DNA of 64,000 nucleotides from Gossypium raimondii (lineage: Eukaryota > Streptophyta > Magnoliopsida > Malvales > Malvaceae): positions 5,518,001-5,582,000 of the forward strand of contig NC_068569.1 in the NCBI RefSeq assembly GCF_025698545.1, written 5' to 3'. The notes under the pieces are model-generated. The model ran no database searches and was not told the origin of the DNA. It worked only from the letters and a program-made list of their open reading frames with translations. A program made the translations under genes and the position numbers. Shown here piece by piece: positions 1-11,242 of this stretch. How positions within the stretch are numbered: the first letter of the stretch is position 1; each line of letters starts with the position of its first letter.

Positions 1-634
1 ACCTATGAGCATCTCTAGTTCAAATTCATTTATTTTTATTTTTTAAAAATTCTAACATTATAATATAAACTATTTTCATTAATTTAAATATAAAATATAA
101 AATATAAAATATTTATTTTATAAAATAAAAGGACAGAATTAATTATTAATTAAATAAAAATATAATTATGTTTGATTTAGATGATAAGTGAATCGAAACT
201 AAAAATGCTGTAGGAACCAAACGCAAAATTGAAATTAATGAATGTTAAGTGCAAAAGAAAATGGGTTTTAAGAAATTCTTATCCCTTTAACGAAGAACCT
301 TCATCTTCATCACTAGCAATTTAAACTAATATATTTTTTTCCTAAAAAGAGAAATGGATACTGAAAATGTATTCTTAGGTAGTAGGCCTTTAAAACAGTA
401 TGTAGTTGCTACCACAAGTTTCCAATTAATAGTTCATACAACTCAACTTGGTTGCATGGTTGGAAAACACAATCAATGAATCCAAACAAACCCTCTCTTC
501 AATTCTCATAACAATAACATAATTTGCCTATTAATTTCAATACTCCATACTCAATTCATCAAGCAGTCTCTTAATCTTCAACACAAAAACAAAATTAGTC
601 TCTTCAATATTTAATCTCAAGTACTTTTGCCACC
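1..634. other. AT-rich flank upstream of NOI gene
   Basis: No gene recognised. The sequence is AT-rich and without long repeats. Its right part should hold the promoter and leader of the gene starting at 635. The context before that ATG is gccacc, an excellent plant/animal start context. Confidence 0.5.
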
Positions 635-1191
635 ATGTCTCATCCGACAGAGGTAATCTATAAACTCTCCAAATAACTCCCCCCATGCTTTGTTTTCTTC
701 TTAGCTTGTATTGTGGGGTAAAACATTTTGAAATTTGCATCAAATGTTAATAATGTTAGAAATGTGTGTTGAAAATTCAGAAGGAAGGAGGGATGTCGAT
801 TCCACGATTTGGAGGGTGGGATTCGGGAGCTACCAATTATTCAATGGTGTTCTCGCGAGCTCGTCACAACAGGAAGCAAATTAAGTCTGATATTTCGCAT
901 AGCATTGGGGGCGACCACGACTCCAATCCTCCTCCTGTTGACGCTGATGCTCCTCCTCCTCCTCCTACTCCTCCTGCTGCTGCTTCTTCTTCTTGTTCTG
1001 CTTCCTTACCTCCCAAACAAGACAACCCTGAATGTTCGGCCCCGGTATATATATGCTTTTCATTTTCATTCTAAAACAACCTGTATTGCATGTATACATA
1101 TATATATTTTCTGATTTCAAATGTGTCCAAAATGTTTATGCAGAAGAAATGCAAGATCTTGAGCTACATTAACCGTTGTATCAAGCCATGA
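635..1191 (+). CDS. RIN4/NOI-domain small protein
   Basis: Exons 635-652, 781-1044 and 1144-1191 give 109 residues; both introns are GT-AG and phase 0. The N-terminal third carries the NOI (nitrate-induced, AvrRpt2-cleavage) domain: IPRFGGWD at about residues 13-20 matches the consensus VPxFGxW, followed by YSMVFSRARHNRK. Known members (RIN4 and NOI proteins) are small plasma-membrane-associated regulators in plant immunity and exocyst biology. A proline/alanine/serine stretch follows (about residues 50-75), written largely by CCT codons. The last exon encodes KKCKILSYINRCIKP. It has two cysteines that could be lipidated, but not the compact Cys cluster of RIN4. The start was chosen because the short first exon has a perfect Kozak context and joins in frame. 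Family assignment is firm; which NOI member it is remains open. Confidence 0.85.
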
Positions 1192-1651
1192 ATATAATGA
1201 TCCCCTGCAAGCTCAAGCCGGAGATCAAGGATCATTAATTTTAGTCTAATTAATGAATTAGTTGTGGATACTTGAAGCATTCGATTGCCTTCACTGCTAA
1301 TCAATGCGCACATAAATGGTGCATGCCTATTTCCATCAATCCACCATAAACATTACGTAAACAAAAAGTTTGTACCGTCTTCTCTTCTCCTCTGCGTAAA
1401 ACAATTTTAATCTAAAACTACCCTCCTACAATTCAGATTTCGACTGTCACCCCCCCCCCCAAGAAAAAAACCCAACTAAAATATGATACTAACATTACAT
1501 AAAACATGAATGCGTGAATATTTGTTTATATATATAAATTTCCAAATCAATACTCCAACAATTGTTTTGGTTACTTTCCATGCCCATTTTTCAGTCCATA
1601 TTTGGGGTTTGAGATTGTCTTTCCCAACACTTTCATTTCCAAAATTTAAAG
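1192..1651. other. 3' flank of NOI gene
   Basis: No gene seen. It contains the probable 3' UTR of the NOI gene and a C11 homopolymer at about 1450-1460 followed by an A-rich run. It ends at the target site of the nested LTR block. Confidence 0.5.
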
Positions 1652-1880
1652 TGTAACACCTCTAATCCAAACCCGTCGCCGGAATAGGGTTACGAAGTAT
1701 TACCGGCGTTTACAGAACAAATACAATTAATTCAGGTTATTTACTATTCATATCCAAAACCAATCATACTATCCCTTAAATTAACCCTCGAGGTCCAATT
1801 TATGCATTTGAATTAAGTCGGGACTAAATCGGGAAGTCAAGAAATTTTTCGTAAAATTTCAAGAATTTTCCAAGGTACAG

Positions 1881-2236
1881 GGGATACACGCCCGTGTGGC
1901 TCACAGAGCTAAGTGACACGCCCGTGTCCCAGGCCGTGTAGGCATTCGATGTGGGCACATAGTCGTGTCCTAGCCCGTGTTCATACCCGTGTAACTCTCT
2001 AACTTTAGTCACATGGCCAGCCACACGCCCGTATGCTAGGCCGTGTGAACAATTTAATTTTCAAAAATTAGGTGCAGGGGTCACACGGCCAAGTCACACG
2101 CCCATGTGCTAGGCCGTGTGACACATACGACTGAGACACACGCCCGTGTGAGCAATTCAAAGCATTCTGTTTCTTAAATTTTAAGATGCGGGGGACACAC
2201 GGCTGAAACACACGCTCGTGACTCTACCCGTGTGGA
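1881..2236. repeat. ACACG-CC-CGTGT palindrome array in element A
   Basis: At least ten imperfect copies of a short palindrome with stem ACACG/CGTGT and a two-base centre, interspersed with related half sites such as AGGCCGTGTG. The copies are irregularly spaced in this roughly 350-bp stretch. A GC-rich island in otherwise AT-rich DNA. Confidence 0.8.
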
Positions 2237-3354
2237 CAAAATAAGGTCATTTCCAAGCCTTATTTCTTACCCAAATTTGCCTTGTACCTACATTGACATT
2301 TTAACACATTCTCAAACCAATTCACAACAATTAAATCAAGCCAAAACCAATTCTTATGCATAACATATCATCACATATTTTCAAGTGACCAACTTACCAA
2401 ATTTATCAAATATTCATTTAGCATATTTATACCTAATATAAATATCAATTCAAGCACACAACACATATCAGCACAATATGGTCTCACACACATATACATC
2501 AAAACATACCATCACTAGTCATTCCAATGGCTAATTACAACCAAATATTAATATGACATCATTTGATCAATTTAACCTATACATGTCATTATACCAAGGG
2601 AAATTTTACTAATTATACAAAAATGAGTTGAAGGATAATGTGATCTTGCTCCGACCTGCTTCCAACCTTTACGAGTTTTCGAGTACTATAAAATAGAGAA
2701 AATGAAACTGAGTAAGCATATTATGCATAGTAAGTTCGTATAACGGAAAATCAACTTACCAATCATTTATATTTAAGATAAGCGTACAAAATTCATCTAA
2801 AGAAATTTGGCAATTTGCCTAAACACATATAATCTCAAGAAACTTGTTAATCAGGTATTACATGTAATCATCAAGAATCAAGGATGACCTCATCATGTAT
2901 TAACTTTCATATACATATGCTTTTCATATCATATTTCCATATAACATGTGCATTTCCATAACAAATCATCTCAAGTTCAGTTTAACCATGTCAGAACTTT
3001 ACCCGTTAAATTTATTTGAAATATCGATGGATACACATGTAGTACACTCGAAGTGTACAAAACTGTAATTCGTCACTCATATTCAGGGGTACCCATTAGG
3101 GCACATAATCAGGAATGTAACACCCCTAACCTGAATCTGTCGCCGGAGCAGGGTTACGGAGTATTACTGGAGTTTACAAATTAATTATCAGACATTTCAT
3201 TTCATCTAGCATTCATATTAGAAACCAATCAAAATCATATATATTGTCCCTTAAACGAGCCCTCGAGGCCCAAATTACGTATTAGAAATAAATAGGGACT
3301 AAATCGAAGACTCAGAAAATTTTTCAAAAAATATTTAAAATTTTCAACATTATA

Positions 3355-3520
3355 GGGTCACACGGTTGTGTGGCCAGGCCGTATGACTCACACAGTTTGG
3401 AGACAAGCCCATGTCTCAGGCCGTGTGGGCATTTTGTTTTGTGCAAATTTAAGATACAGGGGACACACGGCCGTGTGTCACACACAGTTGAGACACATGC
3501 TCGTGTTTTTTCCCGTTTGG
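3355..3520. repeat. CACACGG/CCGTGTG palindrome array in element B
   Basis: Shorter and more eroded version of the array at 1881-2236, at the equivalent place in the homologous head of element B. Sites such as ACACGGCCGTGT (about 3465-3476) are fully palindromic. Confidence 0.75.
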
Positions 3521-4460
3521 ACGAAAATAGGTCATTTTCAAGCCATATTTCTCACCAATTTGTTGCTAACCTAGCCCCACCAATTCAGAAATCTACAAAC
3601 TATAACATGGCATTCAACACAAGCTAAAAAAAGTGGCTAATGTCAACAATTTACATATAAACGAACATTAAACAAAATACCTATACATGCCATTATGACT
3701 AAAATTAAAACATTCGAAAATACCGATAGAACCGATAGATAGTGTGATATATCTCCAACAAGCTTCCAACCTAATCGAGCTTTCGATAATCTGAAAAGTA
3801 AAGGAAAAAAAATTACGTAAGCAATGAGTGATTAGTAGGCTCGTATAAACTTTAATCATATCAATTCATTTTAAATAAAAAAATTATACATATCCCCAAT
3901 ATTCATAAAGTATATTCAACAACTTTTACTATTCCAAATTTCTAAATTTTCATTTGCATTTCTTTACTTTCCTCACTCATTCCATATGCATAACTCACCA
4001 GTCATAAACATACCATACCACCATAACCACAAGCTAATGCATTTGAACATAGCCCTTTTTAAAATTAACCACATGATAAACCATTTTATAAGAAATTGCA
4101 TAACTTAAAACTTACAACTCTTTCATGAGCATGAGCATATTTTCATTTGAGCACTTCCCTTTCAACGCATCATATAAATAAACATATTACCATTTAACCA
4201 GTAGCTTGGGACTTGTCTAAGTATCAACAACAACATTTGTTAGTATACTTGAACATATTTCATATAAATTCAACATTGATAAACTTATTATCTCAACATG
4301 TCACACTTGAATTTATACTCGTCTCAACTTACATAATTTTCATGTATCACATATCAATATATTAATATATATATACATTTCATGATACATATCATCTTTT
4401 ACTGTTTCTTCATACATCATCATTTACATTTTTCGTCAATTTATCCATTACATTCGTAGT

Positions 4461-4856
4461 GCCATAACCCAGTTATGATCTTATTATCAAAATGTCATAG
4501 CCCAGCTATGGTCTTACATATAAACACTGCCATGGTCCAACCATGGTCTTACGTTCATAGTGCCATAACCCAGTTATGGTCTTATCATCAGAATGCTATA
4601 GCCCAGCTATGGTCTTACATATAAACACTGTCATGGTCTAACCATGGTTTTAAGTTCACAGTTCCATAACCCAGTTATGGTCTTATCATCAGAATGCCAA
4701 AGCCCAGCTATGGTCTTACATATAAACACTGTCATAGTCCAACCATGGTCTTACGTTCATAGTGCTATAACTCAGTTATGGTCTTTTCATTAAAATGTCA
4801 TAGCCCAGCTATGGTCTTACATTTAAACATTTCCATGGTCCAATCATGGTCTTATC
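4461..4856. repeat. 101-bp higher-order repeat of three hairpin subunits, about 4 copies
   Basis: Equivalent bases recur at 4462, 4563, 4664 and 4765, a period of exactly 101 bp. Each unit consists of three ~33-bp subunits, each with a 15-17-bp hairpin and ending in GGTCTTA: CCATAAC-CCA-GTTATGG, CATAGC-CCA-GCTATG and CCATGGT-CCA-ACCATGG. The stems differ between subunit types but stay paired. A few copies have lost a pair (for example CCAAAGC against GCTATGG near 4697). No coding potential. Confidence 0.9.
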
Positions 4857-4887
4857 CATCAATTCATTCTTTGCCACGGAACGCTTG

Positions 4888-5624
4888 TGTAACACCCCTT
4901 ACCCGAGACCGTTTCCGGAGTCGAGCACGAGGCATTACTTAACTTATTTTACTAATTCGGAGCATAAAAATTTACTTTTGCAAATTATTTTCACTATTTA
5001 CAGCAAAGCTGTCCAATTGCGCAGCAGTCACTAAATTAATTATAACTTGAGCTACGGAACTCAAAATTTAACTCCGTAAATTTTCCTTGAAACTAGACTC
5101 ATATATCTTCCTACCATAAAATTTTTAGAATTTTTGGTTCAGCCAATTAGTACAGTTTATTAGTTTAAGTCTCCCCTGTTTCACCATTCGACTATTCTGA
5201 CCTCTTGTTACTAAAAATAACTTTTCTCATTATAGGATTTTCATATGCTATTCCCACTTGTTCCTACAGAAAATAGACTCATTAAGGAATCTAAGCATGT
5301 AAATTTCAACTCATAACCATTTTTTTGCAATTTTTAATTATTTTCTAAACTCAGAACAGGGGACTCCAAAAACAGTTCTGACCCTTCTTCACTAAAAATT
5401 AATTATCTCACTGTACAGAATTAGGATGATGCTTCCCTTTATTTCTTCAGTAATTTCTTTTTCTAACTAACCGCTTAATCAGTAAAATTTTTCTATCGAT
5501 ATTCTCATACGATTTTTCCTATCATATCAATATTCATGCAAAAATATTAAAATAAATTTCTCTTTAAATCGGATTTGTGGTTACGAAACCACTATTCCGA
5601 TAATTTTGAATTTGGGCCATTACA
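4888..5624. mobile_element. Inner solo LTR (element C), nested in B
   Basis: TGTAACACC starts at 4888 and the unit ends with CATTACA at 5624 (737 bp). The flanks GCTTG (4883-4887) and ACTTG (5625-5629) are a 5-bp duplication with one mismatch. The head (CCCGAGACCGTTTCCGG) differs from A and B, so this is another subfamily. Near its end it carries the hairpin GTGGTT-ACGA-AACCAC (5577-5592). It sits just after the 101-bp palindrome array of element B. Confidence 0.75.
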
Positions 5625-6474
5625 ACTTGTACTCAATCCTGCGTTCTACTCATTTTAAACATTCAATTCAGTTTTCATACTTTTACAATAATCTTAATTT
5701 CAACAAAAAATATGAATAAATATATTATATCATTCCTAAATTAACACATAATCATGAAATTTTAAACATATGAACTTACCTGAATCGAATTGTAATAATT
5801 GCAGGAGTTCAGGGACTATTCTATTCTTTTTCCTTTTTTACAAGTATCTACGGAATCTTAATCTAAAATATAAAATTAGTCATTCATTAGCATATATTTC
5901 AGTTCCAATTTATTTCACAATTTATACCCTTCAATTTTTGAATTTACACAATTACCCTAACTTTTTCAACTTTTACAATTTAGTCCCTTAACTAGTTAAT
6001 CTATCAAATCAACTAATTTTCTCAATTAATAATTTATCCAAATATTCTAGGCTATTATAAAACCCATAGAAAATATAAATTTAATACTAAACCCTAATAT
6101 TTTAACTATTTTCACAATTTGATACTAACATTAATATTTACAAAATCACTTTATTATATCATCATACAAAGCAAAATTAAAGCTCTAAACCCACTTGATA
6201 TTAATAATTTATTTCAATATATATTAATTTAGACAATAAAAAATTCATTTCATGCAATTTGGTCATTTTGAGATTTTTACAAAATTGCCCCTAAAATTTT
6301 ACTTTTATTCAATTCAGTCCCTGAGCCTAAAACATGCAAATTAGCCATTTTTAATGTAAACCCATGCTAGCTGAATATTCATATATTTTCCTCTTCCTCC
6401 TCTCCATTCCACATCCTTAATGTATATAACATGCTTATATGTAATATTATCTATAATTCTACTATTTACTTATG

Positions 6475-7060
6475 TTCATATCAAAGTTGTCCACTTGAGT
6501 TATAGTCACTAAATTATTTATATCTTGAGCTACAGAATTCTAAATTAAGATCCGCTTGATGTTTTTGAAACTAGGCTCAAATATATTTTTACCATAAAAT
6601 TTTAGAATTTAATATTTAGCCAATAAGTACAGTAAAATCTTCAAATTTATCATTGTTCTATTGTTTAATAGCTTCGACCTTTCTTTACTAAAATTAATTA
6701 TCTCTTAGTACGGGATTTGGTTTATGTTTCCATTTAGTACGAGATTTGGATGACGTTTTCGTTTGTTTCTCTTGAAAATAGACTCATTAAGAATTTAAGC
6801 ATATAAATTTAAACCCCTAATTATTTTTTTTACAATTTTTGATGATTTTCCAAAGTCAGAACAGGGGAACCCGAAATCAATCTGACCTTGTCTCACAAAA
6901 ATTCATATATCTCATAATATGAAAGTCTTTTGCTTACACCATTTCTTCTATGTAAAACTAGACTCAATAGGCTTTAATTTAATACTTTAATTAACCTTTA
7001 ATTCAATTTCTATAATTTTTGGTAAATTTTCAAAGTCAGACTATTGTTGATGTCTAAAAC
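6475..7060. repeat. Copy of element-C-like LTR middle within element B
   Basis: Words such as GTCACTAAATTA, CTTGAGCTAC, ACCATAAAATTTT, GACTCATTAA and GTCAGAACAGGGG occur in the same order here and at about 5010-5380 in element C. Both are on the same strand. It shows that B and C share an LTR module although their heads and tails differ. Confidence 0.6.
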
Positions 7061-8043
7061 TGTTTTAGTGTAAAATGTTGATAACTAAGTTTATAACACC
7101 CTCATTTCCTTTCTCTACAATATTTCTCATCACTTCCTCTTATTTCCTTCACTAACATATCAAGAACATAGAACCTTATATAATAAAACTCTACTTTAAC
7201 AACATTTTCATGTTTTTCAATAATATCAAGCTTAAAAATATATTAAAATCTTGATGTTCTTACCTTGTTCTATTGATGTCAATCTTTAACTTGATTTTCT
7301 CTTTCCTCCAACTTATATTTTTGAATCTAACTTGATATTTTACTCTCTTGGTAGCTATGGAAGTTTTTTGATTTCTAAGTGAAAATGGTGAATTTTTGGT
7401 AAAATAACCAAATTGTAAAGAAATTTTTTTCTTTCTTCTCTTCTCTTCTCACGTGGGTGCATGGAAAGATGGAGAGAATTCTTCATCTTTCTTTCCTTAT
7501 ATACTAAATAAAATAATAATAATAAAATATCTCATTAAAATATTAATAAAGTAATATTTATCTAATTAAATAATTATAAAATATCATCAAAATATCTCTA
7601 ATATCATCATTTCCTTCTAGAGTTCTCTCTTTTCTAATTGACCATTTTTCCCTTTATGATCTTTTAAAATTTCATCCTTGAGTCATCACTTAATTTGGTA
7701 AAATTATAATTTAGTCCCTCATAATTCTTCACCTATTCAATTTGGTCCTAATTCATCCATTTTCCTTAGTTTCTAAATCATTCAACCCTTACAATATTTA
7801 CACTATTGGTCCTTGAAATTTTTCATATTTATACTTTAACCCTCAAATTTTAAGTATTTACTCTTGGGCCACAAATTTTTTCTTACTTTTGCGATTTAGT
7901 CCTTTCTTGAATTAATATATCATAATATACTTTTCAATATTGACATAACTCAAAATTTCCCTTTTTGTCACTTTATTTCCTTACTTTACTATATCAAGGA
8001 TAATATCTTACTTTCTTACTGTAGTAATTTTCGGGGTATTACA

Positions 8044-8475
8044 AGGAAGCACTCTCTCGAACGATATAATAGGATGCTCATGTGAGCCATGTAACAGGAA
8101 GTTTATCGAGGCTATAATAGGAAACTCATAAGATTTTTTAAAACAGGAAGCTCGTTAAGCTTAACAAGTAACTCCGAAGAGTTATTATCAAGGAGCTCCG
8201 AATAGCCATATAACAGGAAATTCAAACGAGCCATATCAGGAAGCTCATAAAGAGCCTATATCGGGACGCTCATAAAGAGCTGCGGTCTGTCCGCATTATA
8301 TGCAAAATCCATACCAATCATATAACAGGATGCTCACAAAGAGCTGCGGTATGACAGCAACACATGCAGGGTTAATATCGATCGGGATGCTCGCAGGAAC
8401 CATGTAACAGGAAGCTCGAGAGGGCTTATAACAAGATGCTCGTAAGAGCTATGGTGTGTCCACAACATATGCTGG
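8044..8475. repeat. GCTC-N4/5-GAGC hairpin array in element A
   Basis: About a dozen loose copies of a ~23-35-bp unit beginning AACAGGA(A/T)GCTC. Several form perfect small hairpins: GCTCA-TG-TGAGC, AACTC-CGAA-GAGTT, GCTC-ATAAA-GAGC and GCTC-GTAA-GAGC. The array occupies in element A roughly the place that the 101-bp array occupies in element B. Confidence 0.7.
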
Positions 8476-9692
8476 ACCACAACCAATACGAGAAATCCTA
8501 TATCCATCGAATTTCATTTATTCAAACGGGACTTAACGTTTATCGGATATGTGACTAATTTTCATACATAAGACATTTATACAATTCACACATATACAAC
8601 ATTCAATTCGAACATATACGAACATTCAATTCAAACATATACAACATTCAATTCAAACATAATTTAGTTACACGAACTTACCTCGTCATTTGTTGTATAC
8701 GGAGATCTGCTAATTTGATACTTTTTCTTTTCCTCGATCTAACTCTTTATTTGATCTTTCCGGATCTATATAAATGAATTTAACATAAATTTAACACATT
8801 TCATATTCAATTCAATTCAACTTACATCTTAGGAAAAAGTACCATTTTGCCCCTATACTTTTAATTAATTTCGATTTCATCCCTAGGCTCAGAAAATGAT
8901 ATTCATACAATTTAATCCTTATTCCAAGCCTAACAAAATTTTTCATATAACATTTACAGCCCATGTATTTCACAAATTCAAAAAATTTCCATGAATTTTA
9001 CACCTTTTCAATTTAGTCCGAAAATAACAATTTCATGAAAATTTCCTTTACAAAAGTTGTTTATCTATCAATAACCTTTCATTTTCTACCATGAATTTCA
9101 AAATTTCAGCATACTCATCCATGTAAAACTTTTAATACTTTGATAACTTTACAAATTAATCCCCAAAATAGGTAGATTAGGTTACTACGATATCGAAATA
9201 TAAAATTACTAAAAGCAGGACATGATTACTTACCCAATTAAGCTTGCTTGAATTTATCTTTCTTATCTAGGGTTTCCTGGAAAATTTGGGAAGATGATAT
9301 AAAATGATGATATTTTCTATTTAATTAAAATATCATCTTTTATTATTTCATCTTTCCAATTTAGTCCTTTTCTTTATTTAATTTTCCATTGATGACTAAG
9401 CATGCTTATCTACTAACTACATTTAATGGTCTAATTGTCATATAAGGACCTCAAATTTTGAATTCCATAGCTATTTGATCCTCCTAGCTACTAGAATTCA
9501 ACTTTTTCATTTCATGCAATTTGGTCCTTTCTATAATTAAACATGAAATCGGTAAAATTTTCTTATCGAAATTTTCATACGTCATTCCTATCATAATTTA
9601 GACCATACAATAATATTAAAATAAAATTTCTTTCTAACTCGGATTTGTGGTTCCAAAACCACTGCTCGATTTCACTAAAATGGGTTGTTACA

Positions 9693-11112
9693 CAAAGAGT
9701 ACAATATGATATACTACTACACTCAATACATGTTTATACTTAAACACATTTAATTAAAAGTTATACAAAGCAATCATAAATAATTAAACATATATAAATA
9801 ATTAAACATTGATTTTGTTAATTATGGGTCCATATTTATTATCATATTTCCTATAGGAAATATAATCTCAGTGACATTCCTCTGTATTGTTTATCTTGTC
9901 CAGTTTTATTGTTTATCATTTTAAATATAATATTAGATGATCTTGTTTAGTGTTGTAACATATTATGTTTCGTATCATGTTTTAATTATTTTTCTCATAT
10001 CGTATTTATATCATGTAATTTTATCATGACCAGTGTTGTTAGGTCTATGTAATGTGATCTAAACAACAAATTTTGTGAATAGGATCTTTTTTTTATACGA
10101 GCTAGAGTGCAAAAGGGTCATGTAGACGAACTTGATAGGTTACATGCAATTGAATTGAAAGTTTTGTGCATAAAAAGTTCAAGTAGCTGATGCACATTTA
10201 AAAAGTTCATGTGTCTTTTTGCAGATTGTTAATAACCCTCTAGTTCTGTTAAATGACATGAACCCCAGGTTGAGGAACTTACTTCAAGTTCTTCTTTGCA
10301 AAGGTTAGTGAAATCATTCTTTCTAAGCTCGGGGGTCTTCATACCCAACCCTCTATGTCTAACATGGCTGTGTTGTTCTTGGTGGTTGTGAAAATGTAGA
10401 ACATATGTTTTTTCATACTTGAAACAAAAGATGATGACATTGAATGGTTTAGCAGAGCATTGTTGGGTTATTGGAGAAGATAGACCCATCCCCAGTACTT
10501 GTGTTGGTGTACGCATAACATCCACCCAATGGAAGAATTAGCAAGGATTGGTGTCAATTAGGACTATAAAAAACCATAGTATCTGTTTTCTATTTTTATT
10601 ATAGTTTTAGTAGTTTTCTTTTTCTTAAAAAAAAAAAAAAAGGTAACGTTCCCTATATTCACCCTTCCACTTCTAATCTCACGAAAATTCAACCACATTT
10701 CTTTTCATATTACTATTGTTATAGTGAACAATTTATGCTTGCTATTTCAAATCACAATAAAATTAAGTCATGCAATGTTAAAAACTTTAAAAGATAAATA
10801 AATAAAATAAAGTGAAAGAGATGAGCTATGGGATTTCAAGTCAACACTGTTAATTAATATAAAATAATTATTAGTGCATATATTACTAGGAAAAAGAATT
10901 TTATTTTTATTTTTAAACTCGTGATTAGCGTTTACTTTCATAATGGGCTTATCAAACGCGAAAAATTAATCATTAGGTTTGCTCTAGTGAATACTTTGAG
11001 TTCTTTTTTAATTCTTATATTGAATTATCAATTTTTTAAATAATCATCAAAACCAAATTTTATGTAAAAAGAAAGACACGTAACAATATGAAAAAAAAGT
11101 AACTAAACGTTA
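9693..11112. other. AT-rich intergenic DNA
   Basis: No gene recognised. A minus-strand open frame at 10229-10525 (98 codons) resembles no family I know and has no splice or codon support, so I do not call it. An A15-type run lies at about 10626-10641. Confidence 0.5.
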
Positions 11113-11240
11113 CCTTCTATATATACATATATAACATAGTCAGTTTAAACATTCTTATTTCACACAAAAATCAGGCTAACCAAACCTTTCTTCAAATTCA
11201 ACATCAACTTAGGATTTATCTTGTTCTAAAACTCTCTCGA
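11113..11240 (+). repeat. Upstream copy of a ~120-bp promoter/leader duplication
   Basis: Matches 12010-12126 at roughly nine bases in ten (CATTCTTATTTCAC, GGCTAACCAAACC, AGGATTTATCTTGTT and others). It includes a TATATATACATATATA stretch. It ends exactly where the copia LTR begins. Confidence 0.75.
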
Positions 11241-11242
11241 TA

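Larger units (their letters stand above)
3116..8043. mobile_element. Middle solo-LTR-like insertion (element B), nested in A
   Basis: TGTAACACC starts at 3116 and TATTACA ends at 8043. The flanks are AGGAA (3111-3115) and AGGAA (8044-8048), a perfect 5-bp target duplication. Its head (3116-3350) is plainly related to the head of A: shared words include GTCGCCGGA, AGGGTTACG, CCCTCGAGG and GGGACTAAATCG. With element C removed, about 4.2 kb remain. No retrotransposon protein is encoded. Position 6475-7060 repeats sequence found in the middle of C. Solo LTRs this long are unusual, so a more complex composite cannot be excluded. Confidence 0.7.
1652..9692. mobile_element. Outer solo-LTR-like insertion (element A), interrupted by element B
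   Basis: The head TGTAACACC at 1652 and tail TTACA ending at 9692 are flanked by TAAAG (1647-1651) and CAAAG (9693-9697), a 5-bp target duplication with one mismatch. Removing the inner element (3116-8048 with one duplicate copy) leaves about 3.1 kb. No gag, protease, reverse transcriptase or integrase reading frame is visible, so it reads as a solo LTR or an LTR-like non-autonomous element. TG...CA ends and 5-bp duplications are typical of LTR retrotransposons. The head resembles that of element B closely; the tail resembles that of element C, sharing the 16-bp hairpin region GTGGTT-N4-AACCAC (9647-9662). Confidence 0.7.

Noticed and set aside
809-1114. Leucine-rich open frame overlapping the NOI gene in another frame
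   Set aside because: It is the frame-shifted reading of the CCT-rich proline tract; the NOI frame has domain and splice support.
1652-9692. CRISPR-like array (regular short palindromic repeats)
   Set aside because: Repeats are imperfect, spacers are not unique sequences of fixed length, there are no cas genes, and the host is a plant nuclear genome; these are LTR-internal palindrome arrays.
10229-10525. 98-codon minus-strand open frame
   Set aside because: No recognised family, AT-rich context, no neighbouring exons; open frames this long are expected by chance in a 64-kb window.
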